Source: Mansonella perstans (taxonomy: Eukaryota > Nematoda > Chromadorea > Rhabditida > Onchocercidae). Taken from it: a stretch of DNA of 63,483 nucleotides. Location of the stretch: positions 1-63,483 of the forward strand of contig JBAMDO010000259.1 of NCBI GenBank assembly GCA_037074765.1, in the 5' to 3' direction. The position numbers and the translations under genes were made by a program. Numbering within the stretch: position 1 is the stretch's first letter; every line of letters begins with the position of its first letter. The notes beneath the pieces were generated by a model. That model worked only from the letters and a program-made list of their open reading frames with translations, was not told the origin of the DNA and did no database searches. This document shows, piece by piece, positions 48,933 through 62,314 of this stretch.

Positions 48933-49744
48933 GATAACAAATCACTTAAACATACAGTTATGACAGTTAATTAATTAGTTAATTAATCAACGTATGGTCA
49001 TGATTGCTTTTTGTTATGATCAAATAAAGACGTAGATTAAGTAATTTTAGCTCACAATTTTTTCCTTGTTTTGCTTGGATATTGAAACAAATCTAAAATT
49101 CTTTTAGTTTTAACCTAATTAATTAATATCTGTTATATATGAGCTAACCTATAAAAGTGACACGGAAAAATGGAATAGAGAAATGAATTCACTTATGTTG
49201 CATGTGTTACAGCAAAAATTTACACTGTTCATCATTTTACCTGTCACTAACACTACATAGACGATAGTGTTGCATATAAAATAGGCTAAGGATGATCTGA
49301 CTAAAATAACGAAAGGAAAAAAACAAAAAAAAAAAAAACCGAAAAAACCAAAAAAAAAAATCAAAAAAATCATAAAAAACGAAAAAACCAAAAAACCAAA
49401 AAAAACCAAAAAAAACCGAAAGAACCAAAAGAACCAAAAAAACCAAAAAAACCCAAAAAAAACCCACAGTAGGCGAAAGGGCAAAAAGCTACACGAATAA
49501 GCTATTGTGTTATTTGCAAGGAAAATATGTACCGCAATTGTTTTCGATATTTGCCTTATTTTATCAATTAGTTAGTGAAAATGTTTGATATCTTGTACTG
49601 ATAAGTGATATGACAAGTAAATCAAAGCTGTTGAAAATATTTTTTACTGACATAGCCAAAAAGAATGATTAATAGTATCATGAACTGTTTAACATTATTC
49701 GAATAAATCTTCCAGCTTCTTTCAAATCCTCTCAACTAATCTAG

Positions 49745-49775
<31 letters not shown>

Positions 49776-51505
49776 AACCCCGAGAAATTGAAATGCCCCC
49801 GACGGATCAGGGCATCCATTTGTAGAATAATAGAGCGCCCCCACTCCCTTTTTCCCCCCCCCCTCAAACTTCTTCTTCCTTCCCACCATCTTCTCTCGGC
49901 CGCACCGCAAGCCTTGTCGCTCTCATATCTGTTCCCTTACTCTCTCTCTGGGAACTCTCTGTTTGCTGTACTCTTTTACGGGTCCTTTCGTTGCTTTTCC
50001 ATGATTTATCTCCTTAAAATCAATAACCCATATAGGTGTGTGTGTGTATATATGTTGATTTGTTTGGAACAGGTAGGAAAATTTTGTATTACGGTGTGTA
50101 GATCAATTTAAATTTAGGTATACATGTATACGTGTATATCTTTTGTTGTTTTAAAAAGAATATAGAAGCGTAAGTTGAGCTTATGTTGATATCACGTGTT
50201 TTACGTTAGCGTTGCATATTATTCGTGCATTACGTCAAATAGAATTGTATGCAACCATATTCGAATGATGGTTCATATCATTTGTGAAGTTGTTTTTACA
50301 ACTAAGAGAAATAAGCGTTCCAACATTTCCTATGTTTTATTTGTCTCCTTTTTAGACACCCGGTCAGGTCATACAGGTCATACACTTTCTTATTCGCTCA
50401 GCAAATCTTTTTTTTCCCACGCTCCTGATCACGCTTTTATACGTATGGCATTCTTTGATGAATTTTGGTGGATTCCCCCTTTCCTCCCCCTCTCCCCCCC
50501 CGCTCTGAATAACTGGGAATTCATTCTGCTTATATGATGTCTCTGTATGAATTATCGACCATCGATAACAACCGGACAATGATACTAGCGTTGTTGACAT
50601 AGCACATTTCTATTTATCATTATAAAAGTGACTGTACCTGTTTGGAATGTTCCAGTTAATCTTTTTTTTCTTTTTTTTTTTTTTTATGAATGTTAAAAAG
50701 TAATGAAAGACAGGTATAAAGTAAATGCACTTATTATTATAGAAAGTAAATGCACTTATTTTGTGTTTTCTACACTCCTCCTTACATCTACACACTGCTA
50801 TACAGTAAGGGATACGTACATGGTGATGGTGGTGATATCATCAGTAAGAGATAAATCAATCACTATTGGAAGAGACAACTATGCATTTAAGTGCATGATG
50901 CAAAAAAAATTCATTGTTTGCCCGAAAAAGAAACACGATGATTATTTTCCACTAATTAATTTTGAAATGGATATATTACAATTGAATTCCTTTAAAATTT
51001 TTTATCATTTTGAAACAAAAAATTAAAATTTGTAAATTTCAGTGTTTTTCTTTCTAGGTCAAATAACATGAAAATAACCGTAACATTTTAATACAGTATT
51101 TACATTATTTTACAATTTCTCCAAAACTAAACCACAGCTTGATCATATCTTACGATACTACGTATGTTTCTGGGCTTTCTGGGCTTGGAACAAATATTAA
51201 AACATTGGATAGATATGCTTTGTTTGGATTCTTTTTACCCTAAAAAAAGGAACGATTTAAGAGAAGTATGCCAATGTTACCGTTATGAAAACATCTCCTA
51301 TGGTATCATTCAGGTGAATTACATTTCAGGTTTGAGAGTTTCATAGTTCTTGCTGACTGAACATTGATTGCTACGGTACTTTGTGTTTTTAAAAATAAGG
51401 ATTAGGCGACGAAATTCTTTTTTTATCGCCAGCATTTTTTCAACAACTCAATTAATTCGATTTAAATTCGATTTTTTGAACATTTTGAAACAAAATTTGG
51501 AAAGA
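48700..51505. other. AT-rich intergenic DNA
   Basis: Contains a 36-bp A run at 48895-48930, an A-rich AACC/AAAAACC tract at 49316-49460, a 30-bp A run near 49745 and a C-rich patch at 49850-49865. Phe/Trp-rich frames across 49149-49484 are products of the tract. A Lys/Ile-rich plus-strand frame at 50703-51026 and one at 51164-51346 have partly protein-like composition but no joinable splice sites. Confidence 0.5.
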
Positions 51506-52003
51506 AAAACAAAATAAACAATGTTTACTAATGGACATTGGACATTGGTATGGAGTGGGCACAGTTTTGGCATATTTCAATGGTCAAACTTGACAAATTG
51601 ATAAGTTTCTAGAAATGACTTGCGCATCGACGTAACAAATTTGAAGTTTTATAAGATTTAAAATCCGAAACAAAATAAATGTTTACTAATGGATATTGGA
51701 CATGGTATGGGTAGTAGGCACAGTTTTGGGACATTTCAATGGTTAAACTTAAATTGATAAGTTTCTAGAAATTATTTGCGCACCGATGTAACGAATTTAA
51801 CAAATTCGGAGTTTTATATGATTTAAAATTCGAAACAAAATAAACAATGTTTACTAATGGAAATTGGATATATTGATATATGGTATTAGCCATAGTTCCG
51901 GGACATTTCATTGGTCAAACTTGATAAATTGGTAAATTTCTAGAAAGTTTTTAATTGCGCATTGACGTAACAAATTTGAAGTTTCATAAGATTTAAAATT
52001 CGG
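51506..52003. repeat. three tandem copies of a ~165-bp unit
   Basis: Copies start at about 51506, 51668 and 51833, each beginning AAACAAAATAAA(CA)ATGTTTACTAATGG, with GGCACAGTTTTGG, TTTCTAGAAA, GCGCA-GACGTAACAAATTTG and GATTTAAAATTCG in order. Copies differ by point changes and small indels. Non-coding. Confidence 0.9.
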
Positions 52004-53277
52004 AATTGTTAGTTTTCAAATTTTTCCTGAAAAATTTATCTATTATGAAGAAAAAAAAATTTTTTTTTCAAAAATTTCTAAATGTAATAAATTTTTTTGA
52101 GCAAAAAAGTGGTGTTGGTCTAAATTGATCCTTCCTTACACATGTATTAGGGATTTTCATATGTAATGATGAGTAATAATATGAAATTACTGAGTACAAA
52201 TCAAAATTTTAAGGGGAGTAAATGGACAGAGATGCTGGAGGGGAGAATTTTTTTTTTCCGCACGATTATACTTGGAAGTTTAAAAGAGCGGAAAATTCTT
52301 CAAAAAAATAAGGCAAGCATTTTTCTAGTCATCTGTCAAATCTTTCAAAGAGCTTCAAAAATAAATTAAATTTTATGATGAAATTAAGAAAATCCAGTTT
52401 TAAATTTTCAAAATTTCTTAATTGCTACTAAATATTAATTAAATACTTTAAAAAAAAGAAAGTATTGGTGGCATTAGTTATTACTCATTTCAAATTGTGA
52501 TTATTTTTTGCTCTCCGGCAAAATATCTAAAATAAATTTCCATGCACTATAAAGCTATTCCATTCCATTAGTGAATTTTAGTGGTGAAAATGAACAAATG
52601 TGAAAATGGATATATTAATATTACATATGTGTGATACGATAATTTGTTTATTGAATAGCTCAGAACAGCCTTAAAAATTGTTTACAAGTTCAAAAATATG
52701 GATGCGATTTAAATAAAAGTAAAATTTAATGATAATTTATTTATTCAATAAAATCTGCACGTATAATTTTAAAACTTTTTTTTTCTTTTGTTAATCATGT
52801 TTGAAAACAATATTGGATTAGTATTTTTCAAAGTTAGGAAGTTTCCTCAAAAAAAAAAAAAAAAAAAAACTTTCAAAAGAATGAACTGAGCATAAATACA
52901 TTGAATGAACTAACAAATTTAAAAAAATGAAAGATTTTTCTGTTAGGTTTTTTTTTTTCCAACTGAATAAAACGAAATATTGCAAATGATTCGGCATCGT
53001 TAAATTTAATACTCTGAAAATATGCATATAAATTCTTGACTAATATATTGGCTGAAATTATTTCCAATCATTAATTGATACTTGCTTTTTTCCAGTTCAT
53101 TTTCAGTTTAATAATTCATTTTTTTTACAAAATTGAAAAATAAAAATAAACATTTGTAAAATAAAATGATCTTTTTATTTGTTAAATGAGAATACAGTAA
53201 ATTGTGGTATGCAGAGATCATTTTTATGTAGCTATTAGTTTCGTATCGATAGCTTAGTAACCAATTAGGATCATTAG

Positions 53278-53442
53278 GTAATCGAATTTATCAGGAAGAT
53301 ATGGCAGGCGTATTGCATAGAAATGTTCCAAGCTCTGGAAGAACCCAACTCAGCGGATGAAATGGATGGATCACACGGAGTGAATGAGCGCGTGAATGAA
53401 CGGCAGTATGGAAGACCTCCACATAAGTTTAATAAAAAATGA
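53278..53442 (+). CDS. candidate terminal exon, unrecognised
   Basis: After a TCATTAG acceptor an open frame runs 54 codons to TGA at 53440-53442. Its composition is strongly protein-like and charged (motifs FIRKIWQAYCIEMFQALEE and NERQYGRPPHKF), unlike nearby AT-rich frames. No upstream exon could be joined. The minus-strand frame over the same bases is Leu/Ser-rich and less convincing. Could be a relic exon. Confidence 0.35.
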   Translation, partial: VIEFIRKIWQAYCIEMFQALEEPNSADEMDGSHGVNERVNERQYGRPPHKFNKK

Positions 53443-53630
53443 AGAGTGACATGACCATTAGGATCACCATGTGATAGTGGTATAACCATTAGGATTATCA
53501 GGTGATGGTGGTAATAACCATTCGGATCATCAGATGATACATCCAAATCACCAAAGCGAAGTTTGATATCTAAACCAAAATTTGCTGTTATTAAAGAACC
53601 GGAATTTTTCGATGCTTCAATCAACTGTCA
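53443..53630. repeat. ~31-bp degenerate repeats plus coding-like minus frame
   Basis: Units of ACCATTAGGATCATCAGGTG-like sequence occur three times at about 53454-53545, and a related one lies at 53828-53852. The unit is not a multiple of three, so reading frame drifts. On the minus strand 53630-53545 has a protein-like segment (SLITANFGLDIKLRFGDLDV) that runs into the repeats. Confidence 0.5.
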
Positions 53631-53745
53631 CATCTAATGATAAACCATATATAATTCGATTCGATTCCTTTGGGGAAAATACTGAAGCTTTGGTTTCAGT
53701 CACAAATGGAAGCTTAATTATTTTAATTATTAATTATTAGCTTAC

Positions 53746-53814
53746 CATCTTCAGTGATTTTCTTGTATAGATCCGAATTTTTTCTTGTGTGCACTACATC
53801 ATCTATTTCACTCT
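53746..53814 (-). CDS. candidate small exon, unrecognised
   Basis: Minus-strand TGTTACAG acceptor, 69 nt open frame (motifs SEIDDVVHTRK and DLYKKITED), then a GTAAGC donor. Splice borders are good and composition is protein-like. A possible continuation lies at 53690-53545 (ESNRIIYGLSLDVTV and a following frame), but it needs a frame change near 53628, which suggests decay. Confidence 0.3.
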
Positions 53815-56800
53815 CTGTAACAGCAATGGATCATCATTAGGTGATGGTGGTAATAAAGTAGGTGTAACTCAAATAAGAAGCAGTACATACAAATTCTTTT
53901 TGCAAATAATTCATAATTTTGGCTCAGGTTATAGGTTAAACCGTTTTTTAACCATTCATTTATTCGTTTTTTTTTCACCTCGCAAAATATGAATTTCTTG
54001 ATCGATTGTATGCCAAGTCATTATAAGTAACCAGTAATTTTGTATATTTGAAACTTTACTTGAAAGTATTCAACATTGTATGTTCAACAATAGCAACATT
54101 TTCATTTTATGAAATTGTCTTTTACGTCATCGAAAATTTTTGAAATGTGCAATGAGAGATGTCTGAGTGAGATAAAAATATCAAATTATAGAATACGGAT
54201 AATCCTGAAGAATTTATACATAAACCATGATAAATTAATTTTATTAAAATACAATAATAGAGAGAGAGAGAGAAGGAGAGGGGGAAAAGTTAAAAAAAAT
54301 ATTAATAGAAAATAAAGATATCCTAAGGTTTAAGATTAATCCATTAGTAAGATAATTTTTTTTTTTGAAAATTATTTTTAAATTCAAGAAAATTTAAGTA
54401 TTCTGGATTTTTGTAATATCTTCAAAAATATTAAATGATTTCATTGCATGTTATTAAATGGCAAAAATTAATTTTAGTTTAAAAATGAATTCATATACGA
54501 AATAAATAAAAGTTTGTTAAAGTAATTATTGATGCAATTGTAGTTGTAGTAGTAATAGTAGTTAGTAAATAAATTTTGCTTCATCTGATATCTTAATATA
54601 AGGCGTAATTTATGTTGTTTTCTGTTCATTTAAGTAATAATCCTTTTTTTTTATTTGAACATCGTTTCATAAAAAAAGCACATAGCAATACATTTCACAA
54701 AAGCACTCAATAATTGCACTTTCACATTTTCAAAATTATGTCTTTTATCCACCAAAAAATTCGATTTACTTACTATAACTATCACTAAGGTTACTACTAC
54801 TATTATTATTATTATTACTATTGTTATACTATTAGTATTACTGTATTCATTGTTGCTATTATTGTTTCACTATGTCATTAGTTACATTCATTTGTTTAAT
54901 TATTGAGACAAAACAAACAGGTTTTTTTTTTTCCTGAATGATGTTCGTTGAATAAATTTCAATGTTTGTTGCTACGACAACAACATATAGTTTTCTCTCA
55001 TAGAACAATATTATTTTCTTTAAATAATTGATAAACTCATTCATCATATTCATCGAATAATCATTTCTTTACGTTAATTATATTTCCGTTCGGCTCGTTA
55101 TTTAATCGTACATTTCAGTTCATATATATGCTTTTCTTTTTTCTTTGATACTGTTTGTTGAGAAAAATTTTAACTGTGATCGATTGGAATTCGATCGAAA
55201 TCAATTTTTAGTACCTTTTTTAAATGTATTTTTAAATCTTCTATGTTTTTTTTTCTTTATTTCAATTGTTTCTTTATTTCCATTATTTTTATTTTTCTCT
55301 TGCAAGTTTTTTTTTTTTTTTTTTATTTCAATTATTTCTTTCTGAGGATAGCAGCAGTATGAAATTTTGCAGTTTCCATACTCATAATTAATCAGTGCTA
55401 TTTATTCCTTTCTGTTTTTGTCAAAAATTATTTGATCATTTAGCATTAATGTATTATCAGTGGTGGGTGATGAAAAGCTATTTAATATCAGATATCATAT
55501 TATCATCATACAAGAGCTAAATGAAAAAAAAAAGAGAAACTTTAAAATATTAAATTACAATTTCAGATTTGTTGTAGTACATTTAATTAATTGTATCACT
55601 AGTTTCCATCTAAGTTTACTAAATTCACCACTTTTTTTTTTTTTTTTTTTTTTTTTTTTGGAGGGGAAATGGAGAAGACTACATGAATGTTTATTAAAAT
55701 TTCATTTCCTTTAATCATAAACTAACTTAAAATCCATTCTTATCTCTTCAAGCATCATATTTTATCTTATATAAAAATTATTGATTGGTAAAATACACTG
55801 CCATGGCATAAATTAAAATTTCAAATTATTTAATAATAATCCAAAGATTTCTATCATCATAATTTTAATTGATAGTTTTCCTGGAATTTAATTTCTATTC
55901 CAATTTTCAAATATATTTTAACAAATAAAATATTCAATTAGCTATTTACATTTGTTGCATTTCGTACTAATAAATCATTTCATACGCATCAATCATTATT
56001 CTGCAATATGTGTTTATTTTTTGCAAGGTTAAAATTTTTTTTTTTGCATAAAATTTAATAAATAGTAAATGTTGTTTTAATGTGTGCAGAAAAATTCACT
56101 AAAAAAATGGGATGACAATTTCATTAAATTCGAAGTTTTTTAAACTTTTTTTTCGCAAGGAAAAAACAATGATAGCGATTCTATTCATAAGCTAATAAAT
56201 AAATTCATTTATGACAAATGACACAAAAATGGAATACATCCAGTGATTCAGTGATAAATAATAATTAGATCATTAGCAGATTTTAGTGCGAAATTTTCCA
56301 TAAGTACATTTGCGGTAAATAAATAATATGATAAGAGGGGACAGGCTAGCTAGAAAAATGTGAAAACAAACTTTATTGAAAAAAAAAAGTGGTAAAAATA
56401 TGACTCATCGATTTCATATGCTTTTTTTGCTAAGGAAAATTTCATTCAAGTTTGTTTTCTCGTATTATTACATATGTTGTGCCTATTCAATAAGTAACAA
56501 TGAATTTTTTAACAAAAATTTGTTAAATGTGCTCCTTTTTTTTGGTAAGCATGGAATGATAAAATTGATTGAATGTAAAAGTTTTAAAATTTAAACGTGA
56601 GTTTTGAAATTTAAATGCAAGTTTTGAAATTTGAAGCTAAGCTCATATAGCATTAAAATGTTCTGTCCATCGATCAATGATGAAAAAAACTGTTATGTTT
56701 AATTTTTTTTTAATTTTAAAATTTTTAAAATAATTGAATATTGATTTATAAATAACAAAACTGTAAATTGGCAAACTGAGTAAGTTAAAAAAAAAAAGCA

Positions 56801-56834
56801 GATGTTTTAGATAAATATAAAATCAATAATTTTA

Positions 56835-56935
56835 GATTAGATATAATGTACTTTCAAGGTATTGATATTTTCATGGTTACATTACATATAATATACTTTC
56901 AAGATATTGATATTTTCATGAGAGTAATATTGATA
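56835..56935. repeat. short tandem duplication
   Basis: ATAATGTACTTTCAAGGTAT followed by TGATATTTTCATG recurs about 50 bases later as ATAATATACTTTCAAGATAT and TGATATTTTCATG. Non-coding. Confidence 0.7.
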
Positions 56936-58740
56936 TTGATAAGCTTGAAATTTTCTGATATAACAATTAAGAAATCATTTAACAAATGGGTCCAAAAATG
57001 ATAAATGAATTAAAAAGAAGTGTTTGTCGGAAAGACGAGTGATCAGCTATCGTGTTTTACCTAATTGCAAATTAATTCATTCATAAAATATTCGTTACTA
57101 TATATTTCCAAAAATAACAATGCAAAAATTGTTTTTTAATTGAAATGTTCAAAAATTGTCGGATTTCAAATAAGTTTTTACAAATCTTACCAAATCACTA
57201 AGTCGCTTTTTTTTTGAATTAATTAAGTCTTCTTATTTTTTAATATAACACAATGAAATATTGCATAAAGCAACAATATTAAGAGATTACTGAAAATTAT
57301 ATTAAATCAACAATTTCTATTAAATCAATAATTTCTATTAAATTATATTAAATCAATGAATTTCTATTAAATTATATTAAATCAATGATTTCTAAAATAT
57401 TACCCATACAATAACATTTAAAATACTAATTTAAAATTGAAATGAATGTTGATTGGAAGAGTTTCATAAAATCTACAAGCGCTGTTTGATTAAGCAATTA
57501 CAATTAAAATTCATACTCTCATTTATTTATTTATTTATTTTTTCGTTTCTTTTCTTTTCTCATAATTACAACCATTATTGTATGAATTGTTCAGATTGTT
57601 CAATTGGAAATTTATGTCACTGAATAATTTGTGACAATACTTTTAATGAATTAAAATTTCATTAATCTTATTTTAAAATTAAATATGAATAGTAAAAATG
57701 AAATCGTTTCTTTTTCTTATTGTTAAAATTTATTTTTTTTCATATTGAATTGATATGATTCAATTTTGATCCATTTCTTTCATTATCTTTATCTTTCAAA
57801 ATTATCATTTTTGAAAGTTTTTCGAAAATTTTTTTTTTTTTGTTAACGCTAATTTTCTTTCAAATTCTTTTCTAAGAGTTGTATATTCTTTTTTCTTCTT
57901 TTCTTCCTTCTCATATTAAAGCATATTTCGCATTTATTGATCCACTCATTTTCGATTATATGATATTGATATGATATGATTTCTACTAAATTATATTAAA
58001 CTGTATGATATGATTTATTTTAAGATGAGATACGAAATTTTATTTTTTTTGTCAATTTTATTTTTTTGTTATTATTTTAGAGCCGGCATAGTACTGTTTC
58101 GTTCTGGTATTTTTTAATGTAATATCAGCTGTTTAACGTATTTTATATTGTGATGTTTCTCGAGAAATACTATTATACTGAGTTTGTTTGCTTATATGAA
58201 TTAGGTCATATATTTCAATAGCCAAGAAAAAAAAAGCTATTTTATTTTTCGTTATTATTAAAACTTTGGTGCAAACATTCATTTTGTATATCATGATGTG
58301 CAAATATCGCATAGACATGGTATAATATTATTTCGTTAAATTTATTAAAATATTCAGAATGGAAAAATATGAAAAAAATAGATGAATATTGGAAAGATGA
58401 AAAAAATGGGAAAGAATGAAAGAAGAGAAAAAATAAAAAAATAAAAAAACGAATTAAAAAAATAAATTTATGGAAGTAATGCAAATGAAAGTAATGCAAA
58501 AAAAAAAGATTCTTTTTTTCCTTTTTAAATCATGAAATTTTTGTTATTTTATATATTTAACTAATTCAATTATGATTGTTTAGCATACAAATAATTAATT
58601 TAAAAATTAATTGTTATCACTTTTCTTTTTTGTATGTTTTGCTATGTTTTTTTTATTTTCGCATTTTATAATTATATTTCATTATTTTATTTTTCTATTA
58701 TTTATATTTTTGCTATTATATTATTCATGCATTATAACAC

Positions 58741-58876
58741 TTTGACGAACGGACTGCCGTTGTTGTGTGGAAAGAGTTTGTCTTGCCATTCTGTTGCTAT
58801 GAATTATATGTTAAGTGATGATGTATGCGTTCAAATAGAATTTTCCGTGACAGATAAGCATCAATTTAAGGATTAA
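58741..58876 (+). other. coding-like frame ending at a poly(A) hexamer
   Basis: A frame containing LPLLCGKSLSCHSVAMNYML and VCVQIEFSVTDKH ends with TAA at 58874-58876, overlapping AATAAA. The composition is richer in Cys, Ser and Val than the surroundings. No acceptor precedes it within the T-rich lead, so it may be the relic 3' end of a gene. Confidence 0.25.
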
Positions 58877-59446
58877 TAAAAATTTCAGTATTCACAAGCA
58901 GAATTCGTTAATCGATTGCTAAGAAAAGTAAGTTTTCGATTAATTTTACTAAGAAAAACACTATGACTCTAAAAATTTGGACGCAGATGAAGATCTACTT
59001 AATGTTATTAAGGTTATATCAATTTAAACAGAAAGATACATTAACCAAAAAAAATAATTAAATAAATAAAACATTAAACTAAGAATCTTATCATTATCAT
59101 CCAAGTTTGCTAGATCCTAATAGATGAACCTGCGAAATAAAGGGTGGAGCCAGTTCTGTACCGTACACTATGCAACCACCTGAGGCTCAAACAAATCTTC
59201 ATGAAGCTATGAGAATGAAGCTATGATAATATTTGATATATATTCATTCATTGTTTTGTAGTATATTTTCATATTGTACAATTCAATCATTTTATATTTT
59301 TAATATTATACATATTCTATATTCATGTTCATATTTATATTTTATATTATTTATATTTCGTGTTTTTAAATTATTTCAATTGCTTTTCTTTTTATTACAT
59401 ATTTTTTATTTCTGTTTTATATTATTTACAATTCGTATATACATCA

Positions 59447-59722
59447 TACATACATACATACATACATACATACATACATAACCATACAAAAAGCCTACTA
59501 CAGAATGTTAAATGATTGTTGTTGATTGATGATACACGATCATACATAAGTCTGTCAATGATTATTGTATGTTTTGAAGCAAATGTTTGAAAACTAGTGT
59601 GATTAGAAAAATGGATAGGGTTGGTAGAAAAAGATACCCGGGAAAAGTAAAAAGGTTAACTAACAAACATGAAGCACTAACGGATACATACGTCGTACAA
59701 AATACACACACACACACACACT
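59447..59722. repeat. (CATA)n and (CA)n microsatellites
   Basis: A CATA run at about 59447-59480 and an ACAC run at 59704-59722, separated by non-coding DNA. Confidence 0.9.
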
Positions 59723-62157
59723 CACGCATTACAGAGACATACAGAAGAAACAGATAGAAAATGTATATACAATTCATCATCATTTTTCAATGTCGGTATG
59801 CTTTTCTTCTGCAAAAATATGTAAAGCATATATTGTAGCGTACGAAATTACTTTTAAGCTTACGATTTTTTCATTTTATATCATTTCAATTTTTTTTTTG
59901 TCATGTTTATTTGTTATCAGTTTGATAAAAAAAATTATTTGGCATGTTAAATTATTATCAAAATTAATTTAAAACAGAATGATATGAATATTTAATTTTA
60001 ATTAATTGCTAACATCGATTGATAGGGTGAAGAGTTTTTTTTTTTTTTTTTTGCTTATTTTGTTTATTTCTTCGATTAAATGTTAGTTTATAGTACATAA
60101 TTACTGTAATTAAGAAATATTTTGTTCTTCAATGGTAGATTTTATTCATCTTGTTTTCTTTTCTGTTAAACTTTTTTATTACGTAAATCATAATTTTACA
60201 TTATTTCATTTCAGTTTCAAAATAGGATGATTTAAATTTAATTTTTGTTAATTTCTAGGTAATGTTATGTATTTATAGAAAATACAAAAAAACTTGATTT
60301 GAAAAATCTGATTTTACTAACAATTTCATTTTAAATTTTATCGTTAGTTTAACTTTTCATTTTGAAATGAATTAATATAATAGGTACGTAAATCATCCTG
60401 TAATTTTTTCTTTTTTTTTTTTTTTTTTAATTCGGTTATAATTCTATTGAAGTTATAATGTTGTATGATAAAATCAAAGATTTATTGTGCTTTTTATATC
60501 TCTTGTTATAATAATAACATTATACTGTTATCATTTACATAACTTCTGCTTTTTCATTATCTTTGCCATGAATGACATATCCTAATAAAAATGCTTATCA
60601 GTTATTTTCGAATTCTGTCGATGCTTCTCTTTTTTTTTTTCTTTCACTTTTCCTTGTTAATTTTAATTTATACTTTTCTTCATTTTTTATTCGATACATT
60701 TCTCTACAAAACATTTTGTTAATTATTTGTCATGCCGCGTCCTTTCGCTCTCTCCATTAATTTTACCTCTGTGTCATACCTCCTATTTGCTAATTAAGAA
60801 TACTTTCATCTATGTTTTATTGGCTAATACTGTTGCATTCTTATCGATTGATATCGAATTTCCGCATAAATATACATCAACAGACGTTTCTTTTCTTTTT
60901 TTTTAAGTATTTAATTAAGAACAATAAATCAAATAAGAAACATTAACAAAATAAATAGTTTGATTAATTAAATAGCATTTTTCAAATCTAATTTTGTGTT
61001 AGGTGAACTAACCGTATGTATATACACGTATCAATTATGATCTAAAAATTTCCAATGAAAGAATTGTAGACAGACGTGAAACGGTAACCGTAACCGGTTA
61101 TAGTAATCGAATATATAATACAAAAGAAGGCGGGAAAAATGAAATAAATTTTGAATAAATTTTTAAAAATTGCAAAAGAAAAGTGAACGCTTGGGAAAAA
61201 AAAAACATTCGTAACGATTTTTAAATTACAAGCTTATTACTATCTTCATGATTTTTTTGTTTGTAATTCCATCCTTTTAGGATCCTTAATTAAATCATAT
61301 TTCTAATTCTTTTTTTTAATTTTTAAATTCTGTTAATCTTTGAAAAGATTAATTACATCCTATTTTTGGCTAAATTAATCTTGGATTAAATTCAATAAAA
61401 ATTAAACTTAATGAGAAATTGAACTTCTTTGATCATTTATTAATTACTAATTGAAGTATATGCACTATTGAAATATCATGATTGTTTTTTAAAAAAAACA
61501 ACATTTTAAAATCCCTAAAATTTTGCTCAGTAATAAATCTCAATATTATCTTAATTTAATTTGAGTGCAAATAATTAAATTAAATTGAAATAATTATCAA
61601 TTTTTCTAATTCATAGCCTTTGTTGGGAATATTTTGGGAAGATAAGCTTTTCCATGAAGTCTTTTTTTTTTGCTGTCATACAAATGAATTGTTTACAGTA
61701 GAGGTTTATTGATTACCTTTGTTGCTTCTTTTTATACTTTGACAATACTTTCTTTTTTTGCTCTTCTCTGTAAACAAATAAAAAATATGAAAAAGCCAAT
61801 AAAATATATTTCCTAAAATATTTTTACATTTCCTGTAACAAATTATATGAGCCACTGATAAGTTATATTACAGTGCAATAAAAGTGAACGATATAAGACT
61901 CTCAATAATCCTGGATTGAATTTCTTTTAATTGAATGTTTAAGTCCTTATTTGAGCTTCATATATAGTAGAAATTTGTTTATCACAATTACCATAATCCA
62001 ATGGACACTCAGACAAATTAACTAGAGATGATTTACAATGTGTTACATTGTTTAGAATATACCGAAATCCTTTACAATTTACCAAATGACCTCATATAAT
62101 AATAATTGATATTTTTCCTAACTTGTCGTTCACCTTAATTAATTAACACGTACTGAT

Positions 62158-62194
62158 TTACAGTATGCTACGTCATTTACATAGCATACTGTAA
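62158..62194. repeat. hairpin, 13-bp perfect arms (copy 1)
   Basis: TTACAGTATGCTA at 62158-62170 and its reverse complement at 62182-62194 flank an 11-nt loop containing CGTCATTTACA. The whole unit with flanks (TTAATTAACACGTACTG before, TGATTGACCTTACATAATTTT after) is repeated about 118 bp downstream. Confidence 0.9.
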
Positions 62195-62275
62195 TGTCAT
62201 GATTGACCTTACATAATTTTGTTTGATCTCTCATTGCTAGCATGTTGATTACCACAGTTAATTAACACATATTGA

Positions 62276-62314
62276 TTTACAGTACGCTATGTCATTTACA
62301 TAGCATACTGTAAA
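62276..62314. repeat. hairpin, 16-bp arms with one mismatch (copy 2)
   Basis: TTTACAGTACGCTATG at 62276-62291 pairs with CATAGCATACTGTAAA at 62299-62314 with a single mismatch and a 7-nt loop. The flanking TTAATTAACACATATTG and TGATTGATCTTACATAATTTT match those of copy 1. Confidence 0.9.

Noticed and set aside
49149..49484. Phe/Trp-rich minus-strand frames of 76 and 111 codons
   Set aside because: The peptide is the translation of an A-rich AAAAACC simple tract with no splice or start context.
59110..59230. Less AT-rich segment checked as a possible tRNA or small RNA
   Set aside because: No cloverleaf pairing, no A/B-box pattern and no conserved TTCGA-like loop could be found.
61080..61110. 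Repeated GGTAACC/CCGGTTA motifs suggesting a telomere-like or binding array
   Set aside because: Only two or three overlapping short motifs; too short to distinguish from chance.
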